The notes: generated from the sequence alone by a model not told the origin. 64,000 nt of DNA from JAVJSU01 sp040219275 (GCA_040219275.1 JAVJSU010000076.1:1-64000), one strand, 5' to 3'; positions 51,923-61,865 are shown, counted from the first letter of the stretch. Made by a program: numbers and translations.

Positions 51923-52258
51923 ATGGGACATTTACGTTACGTTCTACTATTGATTGTATTTGCATGTTCATCTTGCGCGTTCTTAAGCAAATCGAACTTA
52001 ACTATTGAGGATAATCCATCAGTCTATATGATGACTATCGCTAGAACCATCCGCACCGTCTCCATTCGAGCATCGGGTATTGTAGCCCTAACAACTTTGA
52101 ACTACGCTTCTACTTGGGCAACATTTAACTCCAATCTACAGGGGAAGATCACCACTTCTCTCTTTACGGGAGAGGGATTTAGGGTGAGGGTTTTGACGAC
52201 ACAGCGCGATAATCCTCTAAGGTGGTTTCAATCGTCCGCACATCTTCGCGTAGATTGA
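51923..52258 (+). pseudogene. Short lipoprotein-like frame running into a repeat
   Basis: A 111-codon frame with AGGAG before its ATG and a signal-like start MGHLRYVLLLIVFACSSC. From about codon 75 the reading is derived from a repeated element (CTCTTTACGGGAGAGGGATTTAGGGTGAGGG at 52160-52192) and the last 80 bases overlap the convergent MFS gene. The N-terminal part may be a genuine lipoprotein start whose original C-terminus has been lost. Confidence 0.35.
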
Positions 52259-53588
52259 GCGCCAGCGCCAGCACAACCAGCATCAGCCCGTTAATCACCA
52301 TAATCAGCCCCATGCCCGCGCCACTTTGAAAACCAACCAGCGGCGCAAACAAATCAAGACCCGGCGCATGAAAAATCACCGGAAAAAGTTCCCCTGTCAG
52401 CGGTGTTGAGATGCCCCATTGTGGCACGGTAAGCGATGGCTCCAGAATGTGATCTGCCAGTGGACCGGCAATGAGAAAGGCGACGGGCATCAACAATCGC
52501 ACCACCTGACTCATGACCGCGAATACCCGTCCCTGCACATCCGGCGGGACTTTCGCCTGCAAAATGGAGATAAACAGCGCGTTACCTATCGGGATGGGGA
52601 GCATGACGAAAAATTCAGTCAGCGCCAACGCCCAGAATGTACGGGACATCCCCGCCAGACTCAGCATCACGCCCGTGACAATGGCACAAATCACAATATA
52701 GCGGACGCGATTGTTTTTCAGGTTCAGATAGGCGATCAAGATACTGCCAAGCACTGCACCACCGTTTACAATCGCCAGCAAAATCCCCAGCGCCGCCTCA
52801 TTATTGGATGTTCGCGCCAGCAAATAAGGGATGGTGAAGATGGTCGCGCCGGTCAGGAAGAAGTTCACCAGCGCATAATAGCCGATCATATAAAACAGGG
52901 GGCGACGATCCAGCAAATACCGTATCCCGCCCCACATTTCATGCCAGATCGACCCGCGCAACGCCCGCCCAACCGCCGTTTCTTCCGGCATGGGGATGTG
53001 CACATAAAGGATGACGGCAACGGCGACAAAAAACGTGGCGAGATCAAGTAGTATCGCACCCACCAAGCCAATCGTCGCGAAAACGAACGTGGCAATCAAC
53101 GGGGCAATCACCGAGGCACTCGGCGCGGTCAATTGGCGGATGGCGTTGGCGCGTACCCGTTGATCGTCCGGGATGAGCATAGTGACGGACGCATTAAACG
53201 CCGGAGTCTGAAACACGCCGAAGATCGCCTGAAATAGCGCCACCGCGTACAGATGCCACAGCACAAAATTACCGGAAGCGAAGCTCAGCAGAAGCAATCC
53301 CGTCCCGATTGCCTGTCCCGTATCCGCCAGCGCCATCACATAGCGACGATCCCAGCGATCAGCCAATACGCCGGAAATGCTCCCTGCAAAAACTGCCGGA
53401 AGCGCCGTAAAAAATGAGGTCAGCGCGAGTGGCGTTGCCTGTCCCGTTTCAGTAAATATCCAGATGCCAAACGCGAGACTACTCACACGACTGCCAATCA
53501 GCGACAGTGTTTGCGTGATGATGATGGTATAAAACGTAGATAAACCGCGGTATTTTTTCGGATTTGGTAAGGTGACTGTCTGCGCCAT
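52179..53588 (-). CDS. MFS transporter (MFS_3/EntS-like)
   Basis: A 469-residue carrier with 12 membrane helices. It begins RGLSTFYTIIITQTLSLIGS, has the 2-3 loop ISGVLADRWDRRYVM, and shows the EntS-like middle part with ADRWDRR..D and FQAIFGVFQTPAFNASVTML. This subfamily exports siderophores or drugs; the substrate here is unknown. The C-terminal end overlaps the frame at 51923-52258. Alternative start at 53612. Confidence 0.85.
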   Translation of the reverse strand: MAQTVTLPNPKKYRGLSTFYTIIITQTLSLIGSRVSSLAFGIWIFTETGQATPLALTSFFTALPAVFAGSISGVLADRWDRRYVMALADTGQAIGTGLLLLSFASGNFVLWHLYAVALFQAIFGVFQTPAFNASVTMLIPDDQRVRANAIRQLTAPSASVIAPLIATFVFATIGLVGAILLDLATFFVAVAVILYVHIPMPEETAVGRALRGSIWHEMWGGIRYLLDRRPLFYMIGYYALVNFFLTGATIFTIPYLLARTSNNEAALGILLAIVNGGAVLGSILIAYLNLKNNRVRYIVICAIVTGVMLSLAGMSRTFWALALTEFFVMLPIPIGNALFISILQAKVPPDVQGRVFAVMSQVVRLLMPVAFLIAGPLADHILEPSLTVPQWGISTPLTGELFPVIFHAPGLDLFAPLVGFQSGAGMGLIMVINGLMLVVLALALNLREDVRTIETTLEDYRAVSSKPSP

Positions 53589-53748
53589 TGCACGACCATT
53601 CGATGTTATCATTGTCTATGATATTACACCGTTTTGGAAGATTAGTTGCATGTTAGTCGTTCAGGTTACAGTTTTTTTACAAAATTTAGGAAGTTATGTA
53701 TCCCCCTGAGCGTGCTCTCTCTTAACTTCCACACTTCGTCTCACTGTC

Positions 53749-54093
53749 TTAATGTGCTTTCGTGGCTGTTCCGTTGCTGAATCCGGCTACAATTTTGTTA
53801 ATCATATCAACCATGCCTTCCGGTCCCTGTATACGATCTTTTAGGCGGATCGGGATTTCCGGTTTGATGGATTTGATATAAGTGCTCAATTCGCTCCGCA
53901 CATCATCTGCCAGCCCACCGCCAAGCACGATGAGGTCAATCTCTTCGTCTTCCAGAATTTCGGTCACTTCATCGCGTGAATCCGTGCCGGTAACGTTGCG
54001 CCCCTGTGCGGTCAATGTGGCGATCAAGCCATCAATGACAACCTGTTTTCTGCCAATAATTAAAATACGTGGCTCTTCCATATGATGAGTCAT
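53749..54093 (-). CDS. Pseudo-receiver domain protein
   Basis: A 114-residue protein with a receiver-like alternating pattern (RILIIGRKQVVIDGLIATL, EIDLIVLGGGLADDVRSEL, IPIRLKDRIQG) but without the receiver chemistry: the position of the phosphoacceptor Asp is Gly58 in LIVLGGG, and the early acidic pair reads IGRK. It cannot be phosphorylated in the usual way; it may act as a constitutive protein partner. An alternative start is 54081. Confidence 0.6.
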   Translation of the reverse strand: MTHHMEEPRILIIGRKQVVIDGLIATLTAQGRNVTGTDSRDEVTEILEDEEIDLIVLGGGLADDVRSELSTYIKSIKPEIPIRLKDRIQGPEGMVDMINKIVAGFSNGTATKAH

Positions 54094-54196
54094 GATCCTG
54101 CTTCTTTCAATTACTTTTACGTTATTTACTGACGTTACGATGAGTAAGTCAGTTTGTCAGAAAGCTCATACTGCCAACGTGCAATGGATGTTTTTG

Positions 54197-54228
54197 CTGA
54201 AGTGCTGATTTACTGAAGTACTGATTTA
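54197..54228. repeat. 16-bp tandem duplication
   Basis: ctgaagtgctgattta and ctgaagtactgattta in direct tandem (one difference), between the pseudo-receiver and the peptidase gene. Confidence 0.7.
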
Positions 54229-54289
54229 CTTACCATCGTTTACTGCCTACAAGGTAAATATCCTGATTGATTATTTTTGCGCACATCAC

Positions 54290-54988
54290 TTACTTGCCTA
54301 AATAGGTGACGTTGAGTGCTTCTTCGTGGGCTTCCCCATCCTCAACTGAGACGTAAAATGCGTGTTTATCTGGACGCGAGGCAACCACCTGATGCAATTG
54401 CCCGTCGATATAATGCGCGGCGGCATAATCCTGAATCGCAATGCCGGGGATGATCTCCCCCTCTTTAACCATCCGCAACACCGTCGGGCGGCGCTCCGGC
54501 TCACCATCATAATGCGGGCAGGCGCTCCCTTTTAAAAATCCGAGTCCCGGAATTGCGCCGAGAGGCCACACAGAATCGGTGACGCACGCCGTGAACCAGC
54601 AAATCGCCCCCGCGCTCACACCTGCTAGCACCGTGCCATTGTTTAACGCTTCTTTGAGGACTGCATCCGCGCCCCAATCACGCCAGATCGCCAGCATACT
54701 TTTGGTATTGCCACCGCCCACATAAATCACATCCTGCGCCAACAATGTATCACGCCAATCACGCGGGACACGCCCAAAAAATGACATCCATGAGGGAATA
54801 GCGTTCATTTTCGTAAAGGCGGCGTAAAAATTGTTCACATAAATGCTGGATTCTGAGCTAGCTTGTGGCAGAAAACACACTTTCGGGCGTTCTTTGCCGG
54901 TTAATCCAAGCACATATTCATCGAGCAACAGGTTATCCGGCTCCATCGAGAAGCCACCACCGCCCATTGCGACAATGTGTTGTGGCAT
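54290..54988 (-). CDS. Peptidase E-like (family S51)
   Basis: A 232-residue protein of the dipeptidase E/cyanophycinase group, with an opening IVAMGGGGFS and DVIYVGGGNTKSML, the catalytic Ser125 in LAGVSAGAICWF, and CPHYDGEPERR, which supplies the His. A Glu or Asp in the C-terminal half would complete the triad. Dipeptidase E removes N-terminal Asp from dipeptides. AAGGAGA is 7 bases before the ATG. Length fits the family (about 230). Confidence 0.88.
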   Translation of the reverse strand: MPQHIVAMGGGGFSMEPDNLLLDEYVLGLTGKERPKVCFLPQASSESSIYVNNFYAAFTKMNAIPSWMSFFGRVPRDWRDTLLAQDVIYVGGGNTKSMLAIWRDWGADAVLKEALNNGTVLAGVSAGAICWFTACVTDSVWPLGAIPGLGFLKGSACPHYDGEPERRPTVLRMVKEGEIIPGIAIQDYAAAHYIDGQLHQVVASRPDKHAFYVSVEDGEAHEEALNVTYLGK

Positions 54989-55088
54989 AAATGTGTCTCC
55001 TTCAGCGAGGATTTTACTTAATACACCAAATCTTACCGCGTCCGGCGCAGATACACCAATGACATCTATCCTGAGTGCAAGACAAAAA

Positions 55089-55114
55089 TCCCCCGCGTAT
55101 CAGCACACGGGGGA
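55089..55114 (-). terminator. Rho-independent terminator of msrA
   Basis: Stem TCCCCCGCG / CACGGGGGA with one mismatch; the minus strand runs into five T. It lies 34 bases after the msrA stop and also just upstream of the divergent-looking peptidase start. Confidence 0.8.
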
Positions 55115-55148
55115 ATGTTTAAGCTATTCAAGATGCTCTGCGCGGAGG

Positions 55149-55685
55149 TTACGCCTTCAACTTCTCAAGATATTGCTTGCGGAACTTCGCCACTTTCGGC
55201 GCGACAACGAACTGGCAATAGCCCTGTGTCGGGTTGTTCTTGAAGTAATCCTGATGATAATCTTCCGCCGGGAAGAAAACGCCCATTTCGGTGACTTCCG
55301 TGACGATCTTATTGCCCCAGATGCCACTGTTATTCACATCGGCGATTTTGCGCTCGGTAGTCGCCTTTTGTTCCGGCGAGTGATAATAAACGGCGGAGCG
55401 ATACTGCGTGCCGACATCGTTGCCCTGACGGTTGAGGGTCGTCGGGTCATGGATGGTGAAGAACACATCCAGAATATCATCGAACGAGACGACATCGGTA
55501 TCAAACGTGACCTGAATCACTTCCGCGTGTCCGGTGGTACCGTTACACACTTCACGGTAGATCGGGTTATCGGCGTGTCCGCCCGTATACCCGGAGACGA
55601 CATCGGTTACGCCGCGTAAATCATCATAGACGGCTTCTAAACACCAGAAACATCCACCAGCGAGGGTTGTTACTTCCTGTGCCAT
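55149..55685 (-). CDS. msrA: Peptide-methionine (S)-S-oxide reductase
   Basis: A 178-residue repair enzyme that reduces methionine-S-sulfoxide in proteins. Catalytic Cys12 in AGGCFWCLEA, with YTGGHADNP, GHAEVIQVTFD and the FW-x-HDPT-like FFTIHDPT all present. The distal resolving Cys of some MsrA forms is not seen; QGYCQFVVAPK is in the position of the family's C-terminal part. AAGGA stands 9 bases upstream. Confidence 0.95.
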   Translation of the reverse strand: MAQEVTTLAGGCFWCLEAVYDDLRGVTDVVSGYTGGHADNPIYREVCNGTTGHAEVIQVTFDTDVVSFDDILDVFFTIHDPTTLNRQGNDVGTQYRSAVYYHSPEQKATTERKIADVNNSGIWGNKIVTEVTEMGVFFPAEDYHQDYFKNNPTQGYCQFVVAPKVAKFRKQYLEKLKA

Positions 55686-55808
55686 AATCTTACATCCTTA
55701 GTTCACAACGCTTGCGATTACTCTCTATTCTACATATAGACATTACGAGAGTCGTACTTGTGCATAAGAATCACGCTAGAAATTTTCGTTCGCACACACA
55801 GGGTTAGG

Positions 55809-58058
55809 TTAGTCATCATTTTGAAGTGTTATAGTGAATGTCTCCACGACCTGATTGAGTGTGGATGCTGATGCCTCATAATTCGCCTCAGGAAGCGACA
55901 TTAAGAGGATATAGAAGCCCTCTGGTGTTTCGATGATAGTGACAATTCCCAAATAGGGTGGTCGGCTTTCCTGTGCGGCGATCCTCGAAATTGTCTGGCG
56001 TGCAGTACCCGCTGGCAATGATAGGGTTTCCGCGCTGACTAATTCTGTCGGCAAATCTTCATATAAAATCTCTTGCAGGGTTTCAAAGTAGGATTCCATA
56101 AAACCCATGCTTACATCTGTTGACAGGTACGTGAATAACGCACCGGAAACCGTAAGTTCAGGGCTGAGTGTACCGAAAAGCAGGGATATATCGTAGGTGC
56201 TTATACCCTCCAGGAAACGCTCCACAGAGTCAGCAGGAGCAAGTAGTTCAAGAGTTGATCTCACGATGTCGGCGTTTGCGGGTAAGGTTGCCCATTCTGT
56301 GGGGATTGACAGCTTAAACCCGTCGCCATTGATGATTCTCCATCCTTCTGGGACAATCACCTCGTTGGGTTCGGCGGGTTCGACTGTCGTTTCCGGTTGA
56401 ATAGCCTGATCTGGACTTGCGATGCGAACGCTGGGAAGCACAATATCAGCAATGGCTTGCCGTGCATCTGTTGCGTTGGATCGTCCACCAAATAGGACGA
56501 TATACTGGCTAGCATTTTGTTGAAAGAGATAGAAGCTCAAGTTCATGGTTAGGTTATTGAAGTTCATCTCAGCGAGATAGTGGCGTGCTTGACCTCCCGC
56601 GAAATCAACAGTCTCCACTTCCTCTAATAAGTCAAATCCAGCTAATTCACCCAACCCGCGTAAACGTTCGTCCTGTGTTTCATCCGAGAGCACCAGACCC
56701 GTATCCTCGACAAAGACAGCCATACCTTGCAGATTGAGCCAGTTCATATAGCTCACCCCGCTCCGTTGTTGTTCCCAGAAGTCAATACCGGCATCAAGCC
56801 TCACCATATCTTCCTCTCCAGTGAGCGAATTTCGTACTACAGTGATTAATCCGTCCATATTAAGCTCCGTCCAGCCAGAAGGAATCAACAGCGATATTTC
56901 ATCCAACATCCTCCATTCGTAGCCTTCCGGTGCGGGTTCGCTATCCGCCAATTGTGCCTGCGGAGTTGATTCCGGCGTAATCTCTGCTATAACTGCGATG
57001 GTTGCTGACGGCGTAGAATCAGGTGTATCCGACTCCCGCAGAGTGGATGCCGCGACGACAAACACGCCAATAATGATGACTACAAGCACGATAAGGACGG
57101 GTACGCCAACCGGAAACTGACGTTTGGCTGTTGCTTCGGGTTGTGCTTGAGCGGACAGTGGGCGCGTATTTGCAGAGTCAATAAGGATTGCCGACGGTTT
57201 TATTGGTGTGACTCTGGGCGTATCCACCCGTTGCAAATTGACGGTTTCACCCCGCGAGAGTGCTTCCAACGTCGCGCCCAGTTGACGCGCACTACGCAGG
57301 CGTACTTGCGGCTCTTTTTCTAACATCTGCTCGATCAATCCTTGCAGGGTTTCCGGCGTATCCGGCGCAAAATCCCGAATATCCGGCACTGGCTTCGTCA
57401 GGATATTGGACATCAGAATGAGCGTGCTCTCACCTTTAAACGGGCGCTCACCGGTGATGATTTCATACAGCATCACCCCGAATCCCCAGATGTCTCCGCT
57501 TGCATCCACCGGTTCACCGTTGATGGCTTCCGGCGGCATATAATCCAATGTGCCGATAGACATCCCCGTTCCGGTCATTCGTTCAGCCGTTTCAATCCGC
57601 GCAACACCAAAATCCGTAAGGCGCGGTGTTCCGTCCGGCGCAATCAACACATTCGCAGGTTTAATGTCTCGATGCACAATGCCCAGATGATGTGCGCGGC
57701 TGAGTGCATCTGCCAGCTCAACGCATAACTTCATCGCTTCGTTAAACGGGAGCTTGCCCTGTTTTTTTAGCATATCGGACAGGTCGCCGCCGTCGATAAA
57801 CTCCATAATCAGGTAATTTTCATTGTCTTGTTGAACCATATCCAGCATTTTGACAATATTAGGATGGTTCAATTCCTGAAGGATCACGCCCTCGCGCCGG
57901 AAGCGTTCTAAAATCTGCGCGTCGTTGCTAATACCACCGCGCAAGTTCTTGATGGCTACAGAGTCCTGAGTTCGCGTATCCACACCGCGAAAAACATCGC
58001 CCATTCCACCTTGCCCGAGATGTTCAAGAATCTGGTAGCGATCTGCGATAAGTTTCAT
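55809..58058 (-). CDS. Receptor-type Ser/Thr protein kinase with twin extracytoplasmic domains
   Basis: A 749-residue protein. Kinase domain (8-265): glycine loop LGQGGMGDVF, Lys37 in VAIKNL, catalytic loop HRDIKPANV (Asp131), LTDFGVAR (Asp149) and PEAINGEPVDASGDIWGFG. A linker leads to one membrane helix (about 316-340; VGVPVLIVLVVIIIGVFVVA). Outside are two related beta-rich domains (about 375-545 and 570-745), each starting with an E-(G)-W-x-x-(L/I)-x-(D/G) strand and containing a SIPxxW or LIPSGW motif. No PASTA repeats. It probably senses an external signal and phosphorylates cytoplasmic targets. Confidence 0.92.
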   Translation of the reverse strand: MKLIADRYQILEHLGQGGMGDVFRGVDTRTQDSVAIKNLRGGISNDAQILERFRREGVILQELNHPNIVKMLDMVQQDNENYLIMEFIDGGDLSDMLKKQGKLPFNEAMKLCVELADALSRAHHLGIVHRDIKPANVLIAPDGTPRLTDFGVARIETAERMTGTGMSIGTLDYMPPEAINGEPVDASGDIWGFGVMLYEIITGERPFKGESTLILMSNILTKPVPDIRDFAPDTPETLQGLIEQMLEKEPQVRLRSARQLGATLEALSRGETVNLQRVDTPRVTPIKPSAILIDSANTRPLSAQAQPEATAKRQFPVGVPVLIVLVVIIIGVFVVAASTLRESDTPDSTPSATIAVIAEITPESTPQAQLADSEPAPEGYEWRMLDEISLLIPSGWTELNMDGLITVVRNSLTGEEDMVRLDAGIDFWEQQRSGVSYMNWLNLQGMAVFVEDTGLVLSDETQDERLRGLGELAGFDLLEEVETVDFAGGQARHYLAEMNFNNLTMNLSFYLFQQNASQYIVLFGGRSNATDARQAIADIVLPSVRIASPDQAIQPETTVEPAEPNEVIVPEGWRIINGDGFKLSIPTEWATLPANADIVRSTLELLAPADSVERFLEGISTYDISLLFGTLSPELTVSGALFTYLSTDVSMGFMESYFETLQEILYEDLPTELVSAETLSLPAGTARQTISRIAAQESRPPYLGIVTIIETPEGFYILLMSLPEANYEASASTLNQVVETFTITLQNDD

Positions 58059-58213
58059 GCGTTGCCCCGTTTGCTAAAGATCGCATTTATTATACGGTGA
58101 TTTATTCTGCAAACCTAGTAACCCTGCGACGACGCTTCTTTGCTTCGTGTGCTTATGAGAAATCATGCCATATCCGCCAAAAATACGCTTTAGCTGACAC
58201 GCTGAACTACTGT

Positions 58214-58975
58214 CTATAACGGATAAATGTTGATATTCAGCACATCCGCGCCGATGACCAACGCCGGAGCGATTAACAGGGCAGGCAGAAAATTCGCCAT
58301 GCGCGGTTTCTTCAAATCTAGCAGTATCAGCGCCATCCCTAACAGGATGATCCCGCCCGTTGCTGTCATTTCGTTCATCATGGGCGCGGTCATCACATCG
58401 CCGACCAGCGCACCCATCAGCGCCAATCCACCCTGCACCACGAAGATCGTCACGATGCTAAACGAAACGCCCACGCCGAAAGTCGCCGCGAACGCCATCC
58501 CCGCGAAGAGATCAAGCACGCTTTTAATCGCCAATTGCTCGAAGCCGATCTGTAAGCCCATACCATCCTGAATCGACCCAAGAAACGTCAACGGACCGAC
58601 GCAAAACACTAAGCTGGCAGTCACAAAGCCTGTCACGAATTTCTCACGCGGGGATAAGCCATCCATCGGCGCATCGTCTGGCGCGGAATCAACCGTGTCA
58701 TCACCCGCAAAGCGTTGTTGTAACCACCCGCCGAAATTTTCCAGCGCGAGGTCAATCCGCAACAATTCGCCGATAATCACGCCGAGCGCGATGCTGAGGA
58801 GGGGGATAATCACGTTGCCGGTGATGCGGGCGTTCTCCATGCCGACGAACAGCGTCACCAAACCGAGTCCGGTGACGACGGATTCCTGTATGCGTGCGGA
58901 AAGCCGATTGCCGACCAGAATACCGATAAATGTGCCGAACGCCACCGCGATAATATTGAGAAGTGTCCCGCCCAA
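58214..58975 (-). CDS. DUF554 membrane protein
   Basis: A 253-residue protein with six or seven membrane helices and the DUF554 pattern: GGTLLNIIAVAFGTFIGILVG at the start, GLGLVTLFVGME, LSIALGVIIGELL, VTASLVFCVGPLTFLGSIQDG and the GDVMTAPMMNEMTATGGIIL stretch near the end. The role is unknown, possibly transport. Family members begin at the GTLLN helix, so the TTG at 58975, with AAGGG 7 bases before it, is favoured over the longer ATG frame from 59113. Confidence 0.8.
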   Translation of the reverse strand: MGGTLLNIIAVAFGTFIGILVGNRLSARIQESVVTGLGLVTLFVGMENARITGNVIIPLLSIALGVIIGELLRIDLALENFGGWLQQRFAGDDTVDSAPDDAPMDGLSPREKFVTGFVTASLVFCVGPLTFLGSIQDGMGLQIGFEQLAIKSVLDLFAGMAFAATFGVGVSFSIVTIFVVQGGLALMGALVGDVMTAPMMNEMTATGGIILLGMALILLDLKKPRMANFLPALLIAPALVIGADVLNINIYPL

Positions 58976-59131
58976 AGTGATACCCTTTGCGTGAATAGAT
59001 GCGAGGTCGATTGTAGAGACTGAAAAAATATAACGCAAGGTCACTAAGATACCAGAAACAAAATTAATCGCATCTATGATGGTGAAATTTACCCACTTTC
59101 GCGCTTTGCACACAGCGTCGCCTCCACTACA

Positions 59132-61066
59132 ATGCGCCCCATGAGAAATTTACGACTCCCGATCATCACCTTCACACTCGGCTTTCTTGCCTTGCTCGCG
59201 CTGGATGCCTACCCCGGTCTGCGCGGTGGGGGCGGTTGGCGCTGGGATTATGACCTCTCGCAGAACGGTGCGGCTCTGCTGGCGTTGGCGCTGTGTCTGC
59301 TGGTGTATCTCGCTGGCGTGATTGTCGTGCGTCGTCGTGGAAAAGTGATATTTACGCTGGTATGGTCGTTCATCGGCGCGGTCATTATTGGTGTGGCGGT
59401 GGTCGGCGTGCGCGGCGATGCTGGATTTCTGCTGTTCACGCGGACAGTTTCCCCTGTGCAAACGGGCGCGAGTCGGCTGGCGGTCAGCATCATGGCGGAG
59501 GATGGCGTAACTCCCACGCTGGAAAATTGGCTGGATGTGATGAATTCCGCGCGGGAGAGCAACCTGATTCACTTCACGACCAGCCCGCCCGGTCAGCCGT
59601 TGATTCACTTTGCGCTGGCGGACTCGCTGGAAAATTTCCCCGCGAGTGAGTCGATCAGCATGGCACTCCGCCCGTATCAATGCAGTGATCTGGAAGTCAT
59701 GCGCTACACACGAGGCGAACTCTTGAGCGTCATTTTCGGCATGATGATGCCCCTATGGGCGGCGCTGGCGGTTCTTCCGCTCTATTTTGCGGCGAATTTG
59801 CTCCTCGATAATCGTCAAATCTCAGCGAATTTAACGGCATGGTGGGCACTCATCCCGACGATCAGCCTGTTCGCGCCAACATGGAACACGCTCTATCCGT
59901 TTTTGTGTGTACTGGCGTTTGCGCTGTTGCTGGCAGGACTCAAACGTGGGGGCGGGCGGGGCTTTTACGCCTATACATTTTTCGCCGGTGTGGTCATGTC
60001 CGCCACAACCTTCTTGAACTTCGCAGTTCTGCCCGTGTTTTTGCTATTCGGAACGTTTACACTCGGTTATGCAATGCTGAGTCACGCGCCAGATGAAAAG
60101 CCACTGGCGAGATTTATGTGGGCGGTGCGGGCGGGGATCAGCTTTGCGCCTGGCTTAAGTGTTGTGTGGACGCTTTTTTACGTCGGATCGGGACTCACAC
60201 CCATCGACATCGCCCGCACGACCTTCTCTCAACATAGTGAGCTTGTGCAACGCGATTACTTTACATGGCTGATTTTGCATCCCTACGATACGCTCTTATT
60301 CGTCGGATGGGCGCTGACCGGAGTGTTTTTGTGGGCGCTCTGGCGGATAATACGAAGCGGATGGGTTGCACTATCGCCAATAAACCTGCTGGCGATTAGC
60401 CTATTCGCAACGATTATTCTGGTTAATCTGGCGGGTATTGCTCAGGGCGAAAACGGACGTATCTTATCATTTTATGCGCCGTTCGTGTTGCTGGCTGGCG
60501 CTGGCGTGATGATGGGCAAATCGCAAAATTGGGATGTTCCGTTGCTAGGTGCACAGGCGTTGACCGTGTTTGTGATGGCGACGGTGCTCAATACTGTCCC
60601 GCTGGATCTCAACCCGCGTGTGACCGCGCCCCGCACTGATATGCCCATCATGGATTTTCTCGATCCCATCCCCATGAACGCGACTTTTTCTAGCGCCGAT
60701 TTTGCCGGAGACTTCACGCTAGAGGCACATCGTTTCGTCGCTGATCTGTCGAATCAGGCGATTACGCTGGAAACGATCTGGCGGGGGGGATCACAGGTTG
60801 AGCGTCCCTATCAATTCGAGATCATCGCCCGCGCAGAAAACGATATCGACGGCGAAATCATGACCGAACCGTTCCGCTGGTATCCGCAAAATGGCAATTA
60901 TCTGACGACCTGCTGGCAAAATGGGGATGTGATTCATGATGTGGTGGTGATTCCTCTGCCACCTGTTTCCGCGCCGGTGGTGTGGACGCTGGAACTGAGC
61001 GCCGTGGATGCCCGTACAGGCGATGTCGCCGGAACAGCCACCCTCGCGCCGATTAATTATCCCTAA
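59132..61066 (+). CDS. Polytopic membrane protein, GT-C glycosyltransferase-like
   Basis: A 644-residue protein with about 12 membrane helices in its first two thirds and a soluble beta-rich C-terminal domain (from about 505). After helix 3 comes a large loop containing HFTTSPPGQPLIHFALAD, in the position where GT-C enzymes carry their active-site loop; the typical D-D or E-x-D acidic motif is not clear. This layout fits a dolichyl/undecaprenyl-phosphate-sugar mannosyltransferase-like protein, but the assignment rests on topology. It overlaps the end of the YqeK-like gene by 14 bases. Confidence 0.6.
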   Translation: MRPMRNLRLPIITFTLGFLALLALDAYPGLRGGGGWRWDYDLSQNGAALLALALCLLVYLAGVIVVRRRGKVIFTLVWSFIGAVIIGVAVVGVRGDAGFLLFTRTVSPVQTGASRLAVSIMAEDGVTPTLENWLDVMNSARESNLIHFTTSPPGQPLIHFALADSLENFPASESISMALRPYQCSDLEVMRYTRGELLSVIFGMMMPLWAALAVLPLYFAANLLLDNRQISANLTAWWALIPTISLFAPTWNTLYPFLCVLAFALLLAGLKRGGGRGFYAYTFFAGVVMSATTFLNFAVLPVFLLFGTFTLGYAMLSHAPDEKPLARFMWAVRAGISFAPGLSVVWTLFYVGSGLTPIDIARTTFSQHSELVQRDYFTWLILHPYDTLLFVGWALTGVFLWALWRIIRSGWVALSPINLLAISLFATIILVNLAGIAQGENGRILSFYAPFVLLAGAGVMMGKSQNWDVPLLGAQALTVFVMATVLNTVPLDLNPRVTAPRTDMPIMDFLDPIPMNATFSSADFAGDFTLEAHRFVADLSNQAITLETIWRGGSQVERPYQFEIIARAENDIDGEIMTEPFRWYPQNGNYLTTCWQNGDVIHDVVVIPLPPVSAPVVWTLELSAVDARTGDVAGTATLAPINYP

Positions 61067-61679
61067 AAAGAACATCTTTGAGTTGACTATGTGCATCCCG
61101 CGTCCACGGATGCAGGACTTTGAGAGAGTCGCGCATTTGCCAGAGGTAGTCGAGATAGACGAACGCGGCATGGTCAATACTTTTTTCCAGCGCGGCGATG
61201 ATGTCATCTAGATAAGGCGGCGTTCCTGGCTGATCCCACGCGATTTTGTCCGCAACAAACACAACCTTATCAAGCAAGCTGGCATCGCGTTTGAGTGTCG
61301 TGTGACAACCAATCGCACTTAATATCGCCGAATCATCGACGGCGAAAATCTCCCGCGCCAGCACACCCGATAATTTCTGATGAATAATCATCGGAAAAGT
61401 ATCTTCTTCAACAAGCACTTCAACGCCAAGTTCACGGGCTATATTCGCACGTTCAACCGCTGGAAAGACCGCGCTCACATCATGTAGCCAGCCAGCGATC
61501 TCTGCGCTGTCACAATCTGCATTAAATCGACTTGCCAGTTCACGCGATTTGAGTGCTACATCACCAATATGTTTGGCTGTTTTGGGATAGCCATGATGCC
61601 GAAGAAATTGAGGCACATCTTCCGCGATCCGACCGCTGAAAGTGATTTCTTTTTGTAGTTGCTGTGTCATTAAATTCAT
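61053..61679 (-). CDS. YqeK-like HD-domain hydrolase
   Basis: A 208-residue HD-family protein. The metal-binding pattern is H...HD...H...D: HHGYPKTAKHIGDVALKSRELA (with His37), AGWLHDVS, MIIHQKLSGVLARE, SAIGCHTTLKRDASLLDKVVFVADKI and PPYLDDI. This is the order in YqeK, which hydrolyses diadenosine tetraphosphate. It is usually next to nadD and rsfS; neither is here. Alternative ATG at 61670. Overlaps the membrane-protein gene tail to tail by 14 bases. Confidence 0.8.
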   Translation of the reverse strand: MNLMTQQLQKEITFSGRIAEDVPQFLRHHGYPKTAKHIGDVALKSRELASRFNADCDSAEIAGWLHDVSAVFPAVERANIARELGVEVLVEEDTFPMIIHQKLSGVLAREIFAVDDSAILSAIGCHTTLKRDASLLDKVVFVADKIAWDQPGTPPYLDDIIAALEKSIDHAAFVYLDYLWQMRDSLKVLHPWTRDAHSQLKDVLFRDN

Positions 61680-61865
61680 AGTTGATCACATCTTGTTAAT
61701 TAAGTTTATCTGCCTCAATGATTGGACGATGTTCATTATACTGAAAACGTTTGATAGATTTTGAACTTTGAGTAGGCGTAATGGGTTGAATCGCGGTTTC
61801 CTGTGTAGAAATTACAAAGAAATTTGACCAACACAACACGCAAAGGAGAAAGACACTGAAACGAC

